Assembly: GCA_937922185.1 (NCBI GenBank)
Contig: CAKZUT010000075.1
Span: 1-40,712, forward strand
Reading direction: 5' to 3'
Origin: an uncultured Neomegalonema sp.
GTDB taxonomy: Bacteria > Pseudomonadota > Alphaproteobacteria > Rhodobacterales > Rhodobacteraceae
Length of the DNA: 40,712 bases
The notes below the pieces were generated by a model that did not search any database, was not told where the DNA came from, and was given only the letters and a program-made list of their open reading frames with translations. How positions within the stretch are numbered: the first letter of the stretch is position 1; every line of letters begins with the position of its first letter. The position numbers and the translations under genes are program-made. Positions 26,592 through 34,595 of this stretch are shown here, in pieces.

Positions 26592-27185
26592 TCAGAAATT
26601 GGTGAGGTAATTCCGCGCGATGTCGATGAAGGGCGCTTCCGACCAGCGCAGCGGCCCGAACAGAACATCCGTGAGCTTGCCCTCGCGATTGATCATCAGA
26701 TGCGTGGGGGTCGCCACCAGACAGCTTGCGTTGAATATCGCGTTGCCCGCATCGACGTGGCCGTCGATATTGTCGTAGGATTTGGCATCGAGGAATTCCC
26801 TGACCTCATCGACACCGACGATCTGGTTGCGCGGTCCTTCGTTGAGTTCCTCGATCGATATCTGAAGGAACTGGTCCCGGTCGAAATCGGTATTCTCTTC
26901 GAGAAAGGTATCGAGGCGGGGAAGATCGACTTTGCATCCCGTACAATCCGGGTGCCAGAACGTCACGATGAGGGATTTCCCGACATGATCGCGAAGCGAT
27001 TTCTGCTGGCCTGTCCCGTCAAGGTACTTGAAGTCGGGCAAGGTCATCGGCACGGGTTCGCTGTAGCTGCGGTCACCGCTGCTGATGACGCCCCGGAAAA
27101 GATCATCCATGCCCGTGCGCTGACAGGCGATGGAAGGCGTGGCGACAAGCGTTGCCAGTGCGAAAGCGGTAAGGGTTCTGAACAT
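26592..27185 (-). CDS. TlpA-like exported thioredoxin (2)
   Basis: The 197-residue protein has a signal sequence (MFRTLTAFALATLVATPSIA, followed by Cys) and a thioredoxin fold with active site WHPDCTGCKVDLPRL and cis-proline VATPTHLMINREGKL. The Cys right after the signal could be lipidated, but the lipobox is poor. AGGAGG lies 6 nt before the ATG, the strongest site in this pair, making this the first gene of the operon. Compared with its neighbour it has an insertion (EELNEGPRNQIVGVDEV). The partner substrate is unknown. Confidence 0.9.
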   Translation of the reverse strand: MFRTLTAFALATLVATPSIACQRTGMDDLFRGVISSGDRSYSEPVPMTLPDFKYLDGTGQQKSLRDHVGKSLIVTFWHPDCTGCKVDLPRLDTFLEENTDFDRDQFLQISIEELNEGPRNQIVGVDEVREFLDAKSYDNIDGHVDAGNAIFNASCLVATPTHLMINREGKLTDVLFGPLRWSEAPFIDIARNYLTNF

Positions 27186-27378
27186 GCGCGTCCTCCTGAG
27201 TTTCTGCCAAGCAAGCGCAATGCCGTGTCCGGGCGTGTCCTGTCCATCTTTCAGGCTTCACGTTTCGCTGAGGAAAATGGACAAATCCCTAACGGTGCGA
27301 TCACGGCTGCGCTAGATTTGCCGTCACGGGATGCGCGACGGAACCGCGTGGTACTGACATCGCCAGTGAGGCAAGAGA

Positions 27379-27639
27379 ATGGCAAAACCGGATGACGAGA
27401 CCCGCGTGCGCGACGCACAGGCGCGGCTCGACCAGATGCGGCATGAGGCGGGCGGGGCGCTCACGGGCGATGAATTGCGGCGGCGGGCGGGGCTGGAACC
27501 TGCCGAAGACCCGCCGCTCGACTGGAGTATGACCCCCCTGAACGTGACGCTTCAGCTTCTGGCGGTGGCGCTGTTTCTGGCGGTCCTGTGGTTCATGGTG
27601 ACATCCTTCTTCGGCGGGTTCGGCGAGGTGCTGGGATGA
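27379..27639 (+). CDS. Small single-pass membrane protein
   Basis: The 86-residue product has a charged N-terminal half (RVRDAQARLDQMRHEAGG, helical) and one hydrophobic segment at about residues 55-78 (LNVTLQLLAVALFLAVLWFMV). It has no signal peptidase site and no recognised family. The stop overlaps a short frame leading to ycgN, so it is probably part of the same transcript. The Shine-Dalgarno site is weak (GAGG about 6 nt before). Function unknown. Confidence 0.65.
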   Translation: MAKPDDETRVRDAQARLDQMRHEAGGALTGDELRRRAGLEPAEDPPLDWSMTPLNVTLQLLAVALFLAVLWFMVTSFFGGFGEVLG

Positions 27640-27688
27640 TGCGCGCCGCTGCCCGCCTGTGCGGAGTGTTCGCCATGCCGGAAACATC

Positions 27689-28147
27689 TTGAGCGCGCCC
27701 CTGCGGCCCGGCTTCTGGGAGACGGTCCCGCTTGCCGAGATGACGGTCCCGGAATGGGAGGCGCTGTGCGACGGGTGCGGCAAGTGCTGTATGCTCAAGA
27801 TGGAGGATGAGGACGAGCCGGAACTGATCGCCTATACCAATATCGCCTGCCGCCTTTTCGATGAGAAGACCTGTCGCTGTACCAGCTATGACCTGCGCTC
27901 GACGCTGGTGCCGACCTGTATCCGGCTGACCCCCGACTCCATCGGGGAGGCCCGCCCGTGGATGCCCTCTACCTGCGCTTACCGCTTGCTGGCGGAAGGC
28001 TTGCCCCTGCCCGACTGGCACCCCCTCAAGACCGGCGATCCGAATTCTGTCCATGCCACGGGAAATTCAATGCAGGACGGAACCGTTCCCGAGTATGAGG
28101 TCGATGAGGATGACTGGTACGACTACGTGGTCGAGGGGGGCCATTGA
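27689..28147 (+). CDS. YcgN family cysteine-cluster protein (UPF0260)
   Basis: The 152-residue protein carries the CDGCGKCC cluster near residue 30 and further cysteines (ACRLFDEKTCRCTSYDLRS, TCIRL, TCAYRLL), typical of the YcgN/YkgJ family thought to chelate zinc or iron-sulfur. The biochemical role is not established. The start is uncertain: TTG at 27689 has GGAA 6 nt upstream, and GTG at 27659 has no site. The stop TGA overlaps the ltaE ATG by 1 nt, indicating coupling. Confidence 0.88.
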   Translation: MSAPLRPGFWETVPLAEMTVPEWEALCDGCGKCCMLKMEDEDEPELIAYTNIACRLFDEKTCRCTSYDLRSTLVPTCIRLTPDSIGEARPWMPSTCAYRLLAEGLPLPDWHPLKTGDPNSVHATGNSMQDGTVPEYEVDEDDWYDYVVEGGH

Positions 28148-29223
28148 TGAATTTCACCAGCGACAACAGCTTTGGCGCTGCCCCGGAAATCATCGAGGCG
28201 ATGGCCCGCGCGAATGACGGCACGGTGGATTCCTACGGGGCCGATCCCCTCGCCGCGCGGGTGGAGGGGCGGCTGCGGGAGATTTTCGAGACTGACCTGC
28301 GCGTTTTTCTTGTCACCACGGGCACCGCTGCCAATGCCCTGTCGCTGGCCAGCGTCTCGCCGCCCTGGGGCACCGTATTCTGCCATACGGAGGCGCATAT
28401 CGCCGAGGATGAATGCGGTGCGCCGGAGTTTTTCGGGGGCGGGTTGACCCTGCGCCATGTGCCGGGCGCGGAGGCGAAGATCGACCCCGATGCCCTTGCC
28501 CGCTTCGTGGCCGAATGCGGTGCGGGCGGCGTTCACCAGACCCAGCCTGCGGCCCTGAGCCTGACCAACCTGACCGAGAAGGGTGCGCTCTACCGGCCCG
28601 CCGAGATCGCCGCCCTTGCCGAGATCGCGCATGGGGCCGGGTGTGCGGTGCATTTGGACGGCACCCGCTTTGCCAATGCCGTGGTGGCCGGCGGGGAGTC
28701 GCCCGCTGATCTGTCCTGGCGTTCGGGCATCGATATCCTGTGCCTCGGGGCCACGAAAAACGGGGCGCTGGCGGCGGAGGCGGTGATTTTCTTCGATCCC
28801 GAACGGCAGGCGGAGGCGATTTCCTCCTTCGCCTTCCGCCGCAAGCGTGGCGGACATCTGCTGTCGAAGGGGCGTCTGCTCTCGGCGCAGATGGATGCGT
28901 GGCTGGCGGAGGATTTCTGGCTGAACCGTGCGGCCCATGCCAACGCGATGGGCCAGCGGCTCGCGGCGGGCCTGCGCGCCATCGACGGCATCGACATCCT
29001 GAACGCTGCCGCCGCAAATATGCTGTTCGTGCGCCTGCCGCTTGCGGTCCATCGCCGCCTTCGCGCGGGTGGTGCGGCCTATTATCTGCACCCGCCTTCC
29101 CAGACGGAGGACGGCGACGGGGCTGGCGTCCGGGTACGGCTCGTGTGCTCTCCCTCCACTGCGCCGGAGAGCGTGGACGCCTTCCTCGATCTCTGCGGCG
29201 CGACGATGCCGGTAAGGGCCTGA
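28147..29223 (+). CDS. ltaE: Low-specificity L-threonine aldolase
   Basis: This PLP enzyme cleaves L-threonine or allo-threonine to glycine and acetaldehyde. The 358-residue protein opens with FTSDNSFGAAPEI, has VTTGTAANALSL, HTEAHIAEDECGAPE and VHLDGTRFANAVV, and carries the PLP lysine K204 in LGATKNGA. Length is normal. The ATG at 28147 has GAGGGGGG upstream and overlaps the ycgN stop. The mechanosensitive channel gene starts 1 bp after its stop. Confidence 0.92.
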   Translation: MNFTSDNSFGAAPEIIEAMARANDGTVDSYGADPLAARVEGRLREIFETDLRVFLVTTGTAANALSLASVSPPWGTVFCHTEAHIAEDECGAPEFFGGGLTLRHVPGAEAKIDPDALARFVAECGAGGVHQTQPAALSLTNLTEKGALYRPAEIAALAEIAHGAGCAVHLDGTRFANAVVAGGESPADLSWRSGIDILCLGATKNGALAAEAVIFFDPERQAEAISSFAFRRKRGGHLLSKGRLLSAQMDAWLAEDFWLNRAAHANAMGQRLAAGLRAIDGIDILNAAAANMLFVRLPLAVHRRLRAGGAAYYLHPPSQTEDGDGAGVRVRLVCSPSTAPESVDAFLDLCGATMPVRA

Positions 29224-29224
29224 T

Positions 29225-31735
29225 ATGCGCGTATTCCGCCTTCTTCTGGTCTTCCTGACGCTGGTGATCGCATCCCCGCCGCTGCGCGCCCAGACCGAGA
29301 CACCCGCACCGCCCGCCGTGCCGCAGACCATCGTGTCGCTCGACAATGCCGATGCGCTGTTCATGAAATGGGAGCAGGACGCCCAGACGATAGAGGAACG
29401 GCTCCAGTCCGAAACCATCACCTCTGTCGAACTGACCGACTTCAGAACCACGCTTGATCCCCAGCGGATCAATGCCCGCATCCTGGCCGAACAGGCGCGG
29501 ACGCAGCTTGCCCCCCTTGTCGCCCAGTTGGAGGCTCTCGGCCCGCCGCCCGACGAGGGGGCCAGCGAAGATGCCGCCATCGCGGTCGAACGGACCGACC
29601 TGAACAAGCGGATCGCGGGGTTGCGGGCCGTGGTCAGCAAGGCGGACCTCGCCTTTACCCGTGCGGATCGCCTGATCGCCACCGCGACCGGGGCACAGCG
29701 GACACGTTTCACGAACCAGTTGCTCCAGCGCGGTCCCGCCCCCGTCGATCCCCGGAACTGGCTGACCGCCGCGCGAAGCGTGGGCAGGGTCGCGGGCGAT
29801 ATTGCCGCCGAATCCGTGGCCGATACGACGCAGACCCGTCGCCGGGGAATCTGGCGGGATTCCGGGCTGGCTGCCCTTGCCGCCCTCGCATTTGCATTCG
29901 CCATGGTCGTCTTCGTCCGGCGTTATGCGCTTCGACGCCTGAATCGCATGATTCACCCCCATTCCCCGGACGGGATCACGGCACGGACGGAGGGGCAGGC
30001 CCCGGCCCCCGCCTACCGGCCCAGCCGTGTGCGCCGTCTTCTGGTGGGGATCGGGGTCACGCTGACACGCCTGCTGATGCCTGTCGCCGCGATCATCGCC
30101 GCGCGCTATGCCCTTGAAATCCTCGAATTGCTTGGGCCGACCGGCACAGTGCTGGCGAATGGTCTCACGGCGGGCGCTTTGCTGGTCGCCGTGATCTACG
30201 CGCTCGGCTTTGCCTATCTCTCGCCGGAGATGCCGGAACTGAGACTCTCCGACATCTCCGACGAGGTGGCGCGGCAGGCAACCCGCTACGCCATGATGGT
30301 GGCCGTGGCGCTGGCGCTCAATATCGGGGTCGTCGGCGCGGCGGAACAGCTCGAACTGCCCCGCGAAGCCCTGGCTGTCCTCAATCTCTGCACGGTTCTT
30401 CTGGCCGCGTGGGGGTTGTGGTGCATGGCCCGCATCTGGCGTGATCCCCCGTCCTCGGCCACGGTCGCGACGGAAGGCGATGACGGATCGGGCGATGATG
30501 ACACATGGCTGTCCCGCAACCTGATCGTCGCCTGTCGCCGTGCCGCCTATATCCTCGCCATCGCCATGCCGCTGGCCTCGGTGGCGGGGTATTACGCGCT
30601 GTCGCAGCATATCCTGCGGAGCGGTTTGCTCAGCGGGGCGGTCATCGGCATCGCCGTCATGCTGTTTCTCGTGGCGCGCGAGGCGATGCAGGCGCTGCAC
30701 GAGGCGACGGGCCAGACCCCGCCCGACAATACCGCGAAATCCAGAGACGAGAGTATCGGCCTCTTTCCGGTGCTGATCGGCTTTTTGCTGGCCCTCATGC
30801 TCATTCCCGTGCTGGCCCTTGTCTGGGGGGCGACGACGGGAGATCTGCGCGAGGCATGGTTCGGCCTGACCGAAGGATTCACCATCGGCGAGACGCGGTT
30901 CCGGCCCGGTGATCTTCTGATCGCCGCTCTCGTCTTTGCTTTCGGCCTGTTCCTGACCCGCCTGTTTCAGGCGGTCGTGCGCCGCGCGGTGATGCCCAGG
31001 ACACGGCTGGATGTCGGGGCGCGGTCCTCCATCGTGTCGGGGCTGGGGTATCTGGGCTTCTTCATCGCCGCCCTGTCCGCGATTTCCATCGGGGGTATCG
31101 ACCTGACGAATCTCGCCTTTCTCGGGGCCGCGCTCGGCGTCGGCATCGGTTTCGGGTTGCAGAACATCGTCAACAACTTCGTCTCGGGCATCATCCTGCT
31201 GATCGAGCGGCCCATCAAGGTGGATGACTGGATCGAGGTGTCGGGCATCCACGGCATCGTCCGCAAGGTCAATGTCCGCTCGACGGAGATTCAGACCTTC
31301 GACCGGGCCAGCTATATCGTTCCCAATTCCGAGCTGATTTCCGGTGCGGTCACGAACTATACCCATGAGGATGTCATGGGCCGGGTGATCTGTCCGGTCG
31401 GGGTCGCCTATGGCACCGATGTACGGCAGGTCGAGCGCATCCTGCTGGAGATCGCCCGCGCCCATCCCATGACCGTGCGCCGCCCCTCCCCGCAGGTCGT
31501 TTTTCAGGGGTTCGGCGGCAGTTCGCTTGACTTCGAGCTGCGCGCCTTCCTGCGTGATGTCATGTGGGTTACGGTCACCCGATCCGACCTCAATTTCGAG
31601 ATCGAGCGGCGTTTCCGCGAGGAAGGTATAGAAGTGCCGTTCGGCCAGACCGACGTGACGGTCAAGAACGCCGCCGAGATGATCGAGCTGATATCCGGAA
31701 CCGCCAGGCCCCGCCCCGAAGGAGATATCGCATGA
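29225..31735 (+). CDS. Large mechanosensitive channel (DUF3772 and MscS domains)
   Basis: The 836-residue protein has a signal peptide (ends near residue 22), a periplasmic DUF3772-type region (about 35-200), about eight to ten transmembrane helices, and a C-terminal MscS core (about 620-800). The pore helix is GAALGVGIGFGLQNIVNNF, followed by GIILLIERPIKVDDWIEV and the cytoplasmic VPNSELISGAVTNY. It would release solutes during osmotic downshock. It starts 1 bp after ltaE and overlaps alaX by 4 nt (ATGA). Its large N-terminal part is typical of the MscK/YbiO-like group. Confidence 0.93.
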   Translation: MRVFRLLLVFLTLVIASPPLRAQTETPAPPAVPQTIVSLDNADALFMKWEQDAQTIEERLQSETITSVELTDFRTTLDPQRINARILAEQARTQLAPLVAQLEALGPPPDEGASEDAAIAVERTDLNKRIAGLRAVVSKADLAFTRADRLIATATGAQRTRFTNQLLQRGPAPVDPRNWLTAARSVGRVAGDIAAESVADTTQTRRRGIWRDSGLAALAALAFAFAMVVFVRRYALRRLNRMIHPHSPDGITARTEGQAPAPAYRPSRVRRLLVGIGVTLTRLLMPVAAIIAARYALEILELLGPTGTVLANGLTAGALLVAVIYALGFAYLSPEMPELRLSDISDEVARQATRYAMMVAVALALNIGVVGAAEQLELPREALAVLNLCTVLLAAWGLWCMARIWRDPPSSATVATEGDDGSGDDDTWLSRNLIVACRRAAYILAIAMPLASVAGYYALSQHILRSGLLSGAVIGIAVMLFLVAREAMQALHEATGQTPPDNTAKSRDESIGLFPVLIGFLLALMLIPVLALVWGATTGDLREAWFGLTEGFTIGETRFRPGDLLIAALVFAFGLFLTRLFQAVVRRAVMPRTRLDVGARSSIVSGLGYLGFFIAALSAISIGGIDLTNLAFLGAALGVGIGFGLQNIVNNFVSGIILLIERPIKVDDWIEVSGIHGIVRKVNVRSTEIQTFDRASYIVPNSELISGAVTNYTHEDVMGRVICPVGVAYGTDVRQVERILLEIARAHPMTVRRPSPQVVFQGFGGSSLDFELRAFLRDVMWVTVTRSDLNFEIERRFREEGIEVPFGQTDVTVKNAAEMIELISGTARPRPEGDIA

Positions 31736-32415
31736 CCGAGTTGCTTTTCCGGGACGACCCCGCACTGGACTGGTGCGAGGCCAGAGTGGTCGGCGTGTCC
31801 TCTGCCGGGGTCGTGCTCGACCGCACCGTCTTCTATCCGGCGGGGGGCGGGCAGCCGGGGGATACGGGCACGCTGGACGCGGCTATCGTCCATGATACCG
31901 TCCGGGGCGAGGACGGCACGGTCCTGCATCTCTGCGAGGGGGAATTACCGGGCATCGGCGAGACGGTCACGGCCACGCTCGACTGGGACCGCCGGTTCGC
32001 CCATATGCGGATGCATACCGCCTTGCACCTGCTGTCGGTCGCCATTCCCCTGCCCGTTTCCGGCGGAGCCATCGGGGCCGGGAAATCCCGCCTCGATTTC
32101 GATATGCCCGAAGCCCCCGAAGATCGCGACGCCATCGAGCGCGCCCTCAACGAGATGATCGCCGCCGACCATCCCGTGACCGAGGAATGGATCACCGATG
32201 ACGACCTCGCGGCCAATCCGGGACTGGTGAAAACCATGTCCGTCCAGCCCCCGAAAGGGCAGGGCCGGGTCCGGCTGGTACGGATCGGGGATATCGACCT
32301 GCAACCCTGCGGAGGCACCCATGTCGCCTCCACCGCCGGGATCGGGCCGGTGCGCCTCGGCAAGATCGAGAAAAAAGGCAGACAGAACCGCCGGGTCAGC
32401 CTGCATTTCGCCTGA
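31732..32415 (+). CDS. Alanyl-tRNA editing protein (AlaX)
   Basis: The 227-residue protein is a free-standing editing domain that deacylates mischarged Ser- or Gly-tRNA(Ala). It has TVFYPAGGGQPGDTG, the zinc motif HTALH (H95, H99) and CGGTH (C193-H197), and lacks any synthetase domain. GAAGGAG lies before the ATG, which overlaps the channel gene stop. It ends 44 bp from a convergent orphan gene. Confidence 0.93.
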   Translation: MTELLFRDDPALDWCEARVVGVSSAGVVLDRTVFYPAGGGQPGDTGTLDAAIVHDTVRGEDGTVLHLCEGELPGIGETVTATLDWDRRFAHMRMHTALHLLSVAIPLPVSGGAIGAGKSRLDFDMPEAPEDRDAIERALNEMIAADHPVTEEWITDDDLAANPGLVKTMSVQPPKGQGRVRLVRIGDIDLQPCGGTHVASTAGIGPVRLGKIEKKGRQNRRVSLHFA

Positions 32416-32459
32416 GATCGCCCTGTCCGGGTTGCTCGCCGGATCGCCCCGAATGCCTG

Positions 32460-33149
32460 TCAGCGGGGTGAGTCGTCACCGGAGCGGGCGGTGCTGGAAC
32501 CCGGATTGCGGGCCGTTTTCAGCATCCGGTCCAGACGCAGCGAAAGCCGGGAGATCGCGGCCTCCATCCGTGACATCTCCCGTCCCATGGACAGGCTGTC
32601 CACCTCAGCCGGGCCGTGCTGAACATCACTGGCAGCGCCCGCATCGCCGAACCCGGTCGGATCACCGCCCGTTTCGGGTGGCGTGTAGCGCGTAGGCAGG
32701 CTCCACATACTGTAGGGATTGGGCAGGGCACCGTTGCGCTGGTCGAGCAGCATGGAGGCGAAAACCGACCCGGAGATAAAACGCGCTTCGAGGTTCGGGC
32801 TGGACAGCGGCACCACCACCGCGCCGCCTTTCTCGGCTGCCGCCGCCGAGGCGGCATTCGCATCCTCGAAGGTTTCGCCGGACACGACCGATACTTCCTC
32901 GCCCGTATCGGTGGTGGCCGTGGATACCTCATCGACCACCAGAAAGCTGTCATCCGACTCGGCGGATGATTTTGCGGGTTGTTCCTCGCCGGGTCGGGGC
33001 AGGATCACCGCCGGACCCGCCACTCCCGTCCGGGCCGGGATCGCCTTCCCCGCATTGTTCCCCTGTCCGCGCACCAGTTCGGTGAAGGGCGATTCGCCAC
33101 CGCCGGACGGTTTCACCGCGATGGTGGTGGCCACACCTGAAGAGTTCAT
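32460..33149 (-). CDS. Orphan Ser/Ala-rich protein with C-terminal helix, divergent from pstS
   Basis: The 229-residue product is not recognised. It has no signal peptide, membrane segment or cysteine. Residues 1-110 are low complexity with acidic patches (SDDSFLVVDEVSTATTDTGEE). The middle (about 110-160) is more ordered, NLEARFISGSVFASMLLDQ and NPYSMWSLPTRYTPPE. A C-terminal amphipathic helix (about 185-212, EMSRMEAAISRLSLRLDRML) could form a coiled coil. AGGAGG lies 5-6 nt before the ATG, so it is probably well translated. It shares the 347-bp region with pstS and may respond to phosphate. Its N-terminus weakly resembles the orphan at 11388. Confidence 0.68.
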   Translation of the reverse strand: MNSSGVATTIAVKPSGGGESPFTELVRGQGNNAGKAIPARTGVAGPAVILPRPGEEQPAKSSAESDDSFLVVDEVSTATTDTGEEVSVVSGETFEDANAASAAAAEKGGAVVVPLSSPNLEARFISGSVFASMLLDQRNGALPNPYSMWSLPTRYTPPETGGDPTGFGDAGAASDVQHGPAEVDSLSMGREMSRMEAAISRLSLRLDRMLKTARNPGSSTARSGDDSPR

Positions 33150-33302
33150 GACAGCCTCCTGGCTGAAAACATGACAGTGTTTTACGTTAGTTGAGTAGAC
33201 GCTGTACCACTATGACACGAATTGCAATCGCCTTTTCGGGGAACAGGATCGGGGCCGCGCGGCGTGAAATGCTTCTATAACTCTGAAATAAAAAGACTTT
33301 AC

Positions 33303-33331
33303 GTGTCGCAGAACTGTCATCGTTCCGTAAC
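33303..33331 (+). promoter_or_regulatory. Pho box upstream of pstS
   Basis: Three 7-bp half-sites follow one another at 11-bp spacing: GTGTCGC (33303), CTGTCAT (33314) and CCGTAAC (33325). They match the PhoB half-site CTGTCAT, the second perfectly, with 4-bp spacers AGAA and CGTT. A possible -10, GACAAT at 33352-33357, lies about 20 bp beyond. The leader to pstS is about 140 nt and holds no gene. Confidence 0.8.
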
Positions 33332-33496
33332 ATACTCGTGCCGGAAAAGGCCGACAATGCGCGGGCCGGAGCAAAAGCCGGACTCACCGGCGGGTACATC
33401 GTGTATAGGATTGATAAGTGGTCGCAGTGATGCACCTTGCCCCGGACGAGCCCTTAGAGGCGCTGTCTGCGCCGCCGCCCAAGGAGAGCTTCACCC

Positions 33497-34513
33497 ATGA
33501 AGTCCCGTAATATCCTCGCCATAGCTGCCCTTGCCGCCTTTTCGGCCACGGCAGCCGGTGCCCGCGACGAAATCCGTATCGTCGGTTCCTCGACCGTCTT
33601 CCCGTTCTCGACGGCGGTTGCCGAGCAGTTCGGCAAGAAGACCGATTTCGCCACTCCGGTAGTCGAAGCGACCGGATCGGGCGGGGGGCTGAAGCTGTTC
33701 TGTTCCGGCGTCGGGGCCGAGCATCCCGATATCGCCAATTCCTCGCGTCGGATGAAGAAGAAGGAATTCGACCTCTGCCAGTCGAACGGCGTGACCGATA
33801 TCATCGAGGTCAAGATCGGTTTTGACGGCATCGTCATCGGCAATGCCATTGATTCGCCCGCCTATGACCTGACCCGTCAGGATATCTACAAGGCCCTTGC
33901 CACCGAGGTTACGCAATACGGGCGCACGACCGAGAACGCCTTCGGGAACTGGAGCGAGGTCAATCCGTCCCTGCCTGCCCAGCCCATCGAAGTGCTCGGC
34001 CCGCCTCCGACCTCGGGCACGCGCGATGCCTTCGAGGAACTTGCCATGCAGGCGGGTGCAAGGGATGCCGGGCTGGACAAGGCCGCCGCGAAGAAGGTCA
34101 CGGTCCGCAGTGACGGGGCCTATATCGAGGCGGGCGAGAACGATAACCTCATCGTCTCCAAACTCGAAGCGGACCCCGCCAAACTGGGGGTTTTCGGCTT
34201 CTCGTTCCTCGATCAGAACGCCGACCGCATCAAGGGCGCGAAGGTGGAGGGCGTCGAGCCGACCTTCGACAATATCGCCTCCGGTGACTACCCGGTTTCC
34301 CGCGATCTGTGGTTCTACGTCAAGAAGGCGCATATCGGCGTCATCCCCGGCATCGCGGAATACATGACCGAATTTCTCGATGAGGATGCCATCGGCGAGG
34401 ACGGCTACGCGGTCGAGAAGGGCCTCATCCCGCTGGAGGAGGACGAGCTGGAGCAATTCCAGTCCGCCGTCACTGACCTGACCGTCATGACGGGTGAGGA
34501 AGAGCTTCACTGA
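33497..34513 (+). CDS. pstS: Phosphate-binding periplasmic protein PstS
   Basis: PstS binds phosphate in the periplasm and passes it to PstCA. The 338-residue protein has a signal peptide (cleavage after ATAAGA near residue 22), the phosphate-binding IRIVGSSTVFPFSTAV and TGSGGGLKLFCSG segments, SSRRMKKKEFDLC, and GPPPTSGTRDAFEEL. AAGGAGA lies 9 nt before the ATG. It is the first gene of the pst operon, behind a Pho box. A stem-loop separates it from pstC. Confidence 0.95.
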   Translation: MKSRNILAIAALAAFSATAAGARDEIRIVGSSTVFPFSTAVAEQFGKKTDFATPVVEATGSGGGLKLFCSGVGAEHPDIANSSRRMKKKEFDLCQSNGVTDIIEVKIGFDGIVIGNAIDSPAYDLTRQDIYKALATEVTQYGRTTENAFGNWSEVNPSLPAQPIEVLGPPPTSGTRDAFEELAMQAGARDAGLDKAAAKKVTVRSDGAYIEAGENDNLIVSKLEADPAKLGVFGFSFLDQNADRIKGAKVEGVEPTFDNIASGDYPVSRDLWFYVKKAHIGVIPGIAEYMTEFLDEDAIGEDGYAVEKGLIPLEEDELEQFQSAVTDLTVMTGEEELH

Positions 34514-34536
34514 ACCTTGCGATATGGGGTAACTGT

Positions 34537-34575
34537 TGCGCCGCTCCTGAAATTTCCGGGTTCGGGGGCGGCGCA
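34537..34575 (+). promoter_or_regulatory. Intercistronic stem-loop between pstS and pstC
   Basis: TGCGCCGC (34537-34544) pairs perfectly with GCGGCGCA (34568-34575) around a 23-nt loop. It lies 23 bp past the pstS stop and 20 bp before pstC. No U-run follows. Such hairpins often protect the upstream message or reduce read-through, which would keep PstS in excess over the permease. Confidence 0.55.
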
Positions 34576-34595
34576 GTCAAGGGGAGCGCAGGACG

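Noticed and set aside
28313-31765. 1150-codon minus-strand frame opposite ltaE and the mechanosensitive channel
   Set aside because: Despite its length it is rich in H, R, D and Q and lacks any domain, while the plus strand encodes two overlapping recognised proteins.
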